From contig JAHGAU010000004.1 in NCBI GenBank assembly GCA_019925105.1, positions 1,860,001 through 1,924,000 of the forward strand: a stretch of 64,000 bases of DNA, in the 5' to 3' direction. Source of the DNA: Niebla homalea (taxonomy: Eukaryota; Ascomycota; Lecanoromycetes; Lecanorales; Ramalinaceae). Made by a program: the position numbers and the translations under genes. Within the stretch, counting starts at the first letter, position 1, and each line of letters begins with the position of its first letter. The notes beneath the pieces were generated by a model. That model was not told where the DNA came from and did not search any database. It worked only from the letters and a program-made list of their open reading frames with translations. Of the stretch, positions 59,513-64,000 are shown piece by piece.

Positions 59513-62500
59513 TTAAATTAACCTCCTTTTTAATTTACTTTAGCTTTATTTCAGTAAAAAAGGTAAATATTTTATTTTTACTTTTTTTTATCCGGGATTT
59601 CTTAAGATTTAATTAAATCCGTCCGTTCCTTATAATTATAGTCGGATATATATTTTTTTAAGGTTTTATTTAAGCAATTACTTAATTAGAAAATAGCTTA
59701 ATTAATAATAAAAAAAATCTTAAATTTTAATACCGGGACGGGAGTGATTTATATCGGGACGGAAGTTATTTTATATACGCCGTTAATTACTTCTAAAAAT
59801 CGGTTTCAACCTTTTATAATTATTAAATAAGAACTTTTTTATATTTAAGGGTACCTTTAAGAATGTATTAAATAACCTATATATATATTATAACCGGTCT
59901 TATTACCGCTTAATAAACGGTCCTAGTCTTTTATAAGGTAACGCTTTATATTAACGCCGTAAAATACGTAAAGCTTTTCTTTTAGGAAATTATATTTTTT
60001 AAACCTTTTTTATATAATCCCTTAAATTAAGTTTCCCGATAACTTAATTCTAAAGACTTTAATATTAACTTCCGGTTTTATTGTGACTGTATTTAAATTT
60101 ATCGTAATTATTATATTATATAGCTTTAAGCTTTTAATTATATGAATGAACTTATATTCATATAGCATAAATTAAACTATATATATTTTTATTTATTATA
60201 AATAAATTTATAAGTTTACTTTAGCTTTAAATAATTTATATAAACAAAAATACCATAAATTAATAAATAAATATTATTAATAAAACTTTTAATCTAAACT
60301 TTCTGTTTTAACTTAACTAAATCTTTATTTAACGGGTTATTAAAGAATCAGAATAAAATAAAGGAAAGAAATAACCTTTAAAGGATCCCGGTTATAGCGG
60401 GCTTTATTAAACTTATTTTTTATCTTAAGTTAATTAATATTACTTAGTTATCTAAAAAGCCTTTGATTTATTTAATGAAAAATAATAATATTTTTTTTCC
60501 CGTAAATTATATAGAAATTTTTAATGGTTTATTTCATTAAAGGCTCCCGTAATATTTAATGAAAAAAGGTTTATGATATACTTCCTTTTATAACCTTATA
60601 TTATAATTATGCCGTTAATTAAACCTTTTAGAACCGTCTTTATTGACCTTTTTTTCTTTATATTTATTTATTAATTAAGGAGGAGCCCGTATTCTTCCGC
60701 GTAATCATTAAGGATCTTTATAATTACCGTTTTTAAAGCTTTCCTTAACGTATAAAGGAATATAATTGGCCTATAAGCTTTTAGTTTTAAGTAATCCAGT
60801 TTAACGGGTTTCTTAGGGATAATCATTTTGGCCTCTTTAAACTTATGGGAATAATAATTAACTTTAAAATAAACTTAATATAAATAAATCAAAACCTTCT
60901 TAAATAATAATAACATTATTAATAAGAATTTATTTAAAACTCTATTTAATTTAAGAGCTTTATTTTTTTAAATTTTTTAATCGCTTTAATTATTATTTAT
61001 AAGGTTATTTCTTTAATAATGTTTATTAAATTAAAGTGTAGATTCTCCTTAATATCCGTTAAATCGGCGTTTAATAAAAAAGGGAAAAAAGTCCACTTAA
61101 GGGCCTTAATTTTTCCGTTAAAGGTATTAATTACTATATTATCGGGCCTTTTAAGAGGCGGGAATTTAAGGATAGGTTTTAGTTTCCCGTTTCATTCCTT
61201 ACCGTACTTTACCAGCTTTTATATCTTACGGGGGGAAACGGCTAAGTTATAAATTATTGACCGGAAGTATATTTATTTAATTTTTTTTATGATTTTCTCT
61301 TTATGTTTTTAAGTTTCCTTTTATTACGGAAGCGTTTCTTAATTTTCATATTTAATAATTTATTTAATTAATATTTTCGTTTTTATAATTATTATTCTAT
61401 TTTTTTTATTTTATTAATTTCTAATTCTTTAAGATAACTTTATTATTAAAACTGTTATATTAATTATTTAATTTAACGTTTTTATTATTTATTTTATAAA
61501 AAACTAATTTAATCCTTATTATTAAGATAAGGAAGTTTTATTAACCGTATTATTGTTATGTCCGCCTTTATATATACCTTTATTTTTTTAACCGTTTTCG
61601 ACGTTTTTTTATTAAGGTTAATAACGTTATATTAACCGATTAATTTAGGGTTATTTATCTTAATATATAGTTTAAATTATATCTTAACTTCTCTTATAAT
61701 TTATACGTTATTATTACCCTAATAATCCCTTCCGTATTAAATGTTAAATTAATTATTATTTTAAGTTTACGGTTTTTTTATATTATAGTTTTTTATAATA
61801 TTAATAATAATAAGTTATATATCGCGATAAATATTAATAGTTCTTTTAAATTAATATAATTAATTATACGTTTTCCTTTATTTTACTTATTATAATAAAA
61901 ATTAAAATCTTTTAATAATATATATTTACTAAATACCGTTAAAATATCTTTAAATAACGGTAATGTGAAAGGTTTTATCTTATTAACCGGCGGTAAACTA
62001 TATACGTTATAAATATTTAAATCGTCCCTTACGTTTTTTTTATATTATCCGGAATATATATAGATTCTTATAATAATAAAAAACGTTTTACTATATTTAA
62101 TCTTTTATTTATAAAGAAAGAGATCCTGGTTATTTTATTTTCTTTGAACCCTTACTTTAGTTAATTAAGGAATATATAAACGGGTTATATAATAACTTCT
62201 ATATTTTTATAATATTAACGTTCTTTATTTCTTTAAATTTAAAAATTAATAATATTATTTTAATTGCTTTTTTTCGTATATTATATTATATTACCCTTAA
62301 ACGTATTAATATATTATATATTAACTTCCGTTAAGGCCTTTCCGTTTATATTTATTCAAATTAATAATTTCTTATTAAAGTTAAGTACTATTTACTTTAG
62401 CCTTTTCGTAATTATTATTATTACCCTTCAAACGGCCGGACCTAAGGGTCAGTATCGTAATGAGCTTTTTTTTCTTTTATACCGTTTATTACCGCCTTTT

Positions 62501-64000
62501 ATCCCTCCTTATTAAGTTCACTCTATTTACGCTTAAGAACGGCCTTTAATTACTTCGTCGGTCTAGATTTACAAATTATAACGTTAGACCTTAACCGTTA
62601 ACCTAATTTCTTTACGCCTGATTTCTTTAATCTTTATTAAGTATTATAAGTCCTATATTAAATAATTATCTTTATTATATATTATATACTTAAGTACGTT
62701 CTGCTTTAAACTTTTTATTATTAAGCCCGCGTACTTATAAATATTATATATTTTAATATATACTATATATTCAATATCGTTCGGGTACCTTATAATAATA
62801 TAATTATATTTTTAATACTTAAAGTATTAATAAATATCTACCGCTTTATTTTAAGGTTTGATTAATTTAAAAGACCCGTTTTTAATAATTTTTAATTAAG
62901 AACGTTATTATCTATCTTTATTAACATTATACTTAAGATAACTATAGAATATCGTTTTACGTAATTAAGGGTATCCGGCTTTTTTATTATGGGGGGAAAT
63001 TTAAAATTAAGGATCTTTAACCCGGGATAAAGAACCGTATTCTTTTTTTTATATATCTTAAAGTAGATTCTTTTTCGCGTTTAAGAATCGTATTAAGTAT
63101 ATTCTATTTATTACGATAATAAACGATTACCTTAATATTTTTACCGTTCTAAATTTTCCTTTATTAGTTTATCTCTTAAACTTCTTTAATTTTTCTTTCG
63201 CCTTTAAAAATACCGTATTAAAGAGTATATTTTTATTTTATAGTTTATATATCATAATAATATACTCCCTCAGTAGCTCTGCCGTTATTTTAAATGCTTT
63301 TACTATTTATAAAAGGTTTACCTTTATAACCGCGTTTTTCTTTTTATTATTTAATAATTAAATTATTATTATCTTTGCCTTTTTTAATACTATTTTTTTT
63401 TACCTTCGCTACTACCGCTATAAATACTACCTTTATAGCCTTTATCGTTGAACTCTCTCCCTTTTATAAGGCTCCCGTCATCGCTTTTTCGACTTATATA
63501 ATATTCTTTTAGCTCCACCTTTTTCTATTTATTAAGGTTTTTATTATTACTTTATACGTCCTACGTAGCCGCTTTAACTCCCCTAGTCCCGTACCCGCCT
63601 CTATATAGAAGTCTTTTATATTCTATAGCTTTACTTAAAATATCGGTTAAGTTTTTAGGGTAATATCCTTTTACTTTATTACGAAGAAGCCCTTTAAGGT
63701 TCTTACCGTTTTTTCCTTTATCGCGTTTTCCCCGTAAATTTATTATATTTTTTTCCCCGTAATTTACTTTGCGTTATATAATAATTTATTCCCTTTATTT
63801 ACCTTAATATTACTTTATATATCCTTAATAACCTTATTATTAATATTATTTTATATTTACTTATCCTTCGTTCGCCCCGTTATAAGCATCGCCCCGGCCT
63901 TTTTTACCCTTTATTTATTAATTATTACCGTATTATTTTCACGTATTTTACGCGTTTTTTATATGTATCTTATTATTTATAAGTTTCTTATTTGGTTTAA
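59513..64000 (-). mobile_element. LINE copy 5: 5' part of the split minus-strand LINE (runs off the window)
   Basis: The reverse complement continues exactly where copy 4 stops (about 20,190 in copy 1 coordinates) and runs towards the 5' end. For example 60,690-60,840 is the complement of the reverse transcriptase stretch at 18,900-19,040 of copy 1, and the window edge corresponds to about 15,715. So copies 4 and 5 are the two halves of one nearly full-length element. It is heavily RIPped, with no usable frame. Confidence 0.85.

Overview
The window looks like a filamentous ascomycete (Pezizomycotina) chromosome segment. It alternates between very AT-rich, repeat-filled blocks and islands of normal base composition carrying intron-containing genes. 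In the AT-rich blocks CpA and TpG are almost absent while CpG survives, and reading frames are full of TAA/TAG stops. This is the footprint of repeat-induced point mutation (RIP), a process specific to filamentous fungi. Introns are short (44-155 nt), mostly with GT/AG ends and CTNAC-like branch sites.

Layout. 1-11,970: RIP-eroded sequence with two tandem remnants of a short-chain dehydrogenase gene, three copies of a ~160-bp MITE-like element and a GC-rich minisatellite. 11,971-13,592: gene A. 13,600-22,970: eroded block with a foldback element, a fourth MITE and a full-length LINE (copy 1). 22,970-36,290: the main gene island, with gene B (24,344-25,913), a NACHT-type NLR gene (30,159-33,802) and gene D (34,388-36,290). 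36,300-41,640: partly decayed minus-strand coding remnants that I could not identify. 42,419-43,849: gene C. 44,200-64,000: a 1.2-kb terminal-inverted-repeat element, a complete Ty1/copia element (45,981-51,549, 221-bp LTRs, AGTTA target duplication), a short 5'-truncated LINE (copy 3), and a minus-strand LINE (copies 4/5) split by the insertion of a full-length plus-strand LINE (copy 2).

How the genes relate. Genes A, B and C are diverged paralogues. Each has a small first exon (a W-containing hydrophobic start followed by KRKR-type basic clusters), a phase-0 intron at the same place, and a long second exon containing PD...GI, ExK and Q motifs in PD-(D/E)XK nuclease order, then a conserved C-terminal HW...(Y/F)HM...R..(I/V).(N/D)I..W module. 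They resemble the fungal family I know as DUF7924. Gene D belongs to a second fungal PD-(D/E)XK-like group (PDDEXK_12-like). C and D carry AT-hook motifs. So four nuclease-like, probably nuclear proteins and one NLR lie within 32 kb among RIPped transposons. Gene C has a one-base frameshift, and the NLR model also misses exactly one base at one splice junction. No tRNA, rRNA or CRISPR array was found. All family assignments are from recognition of motifs, not from database searches.
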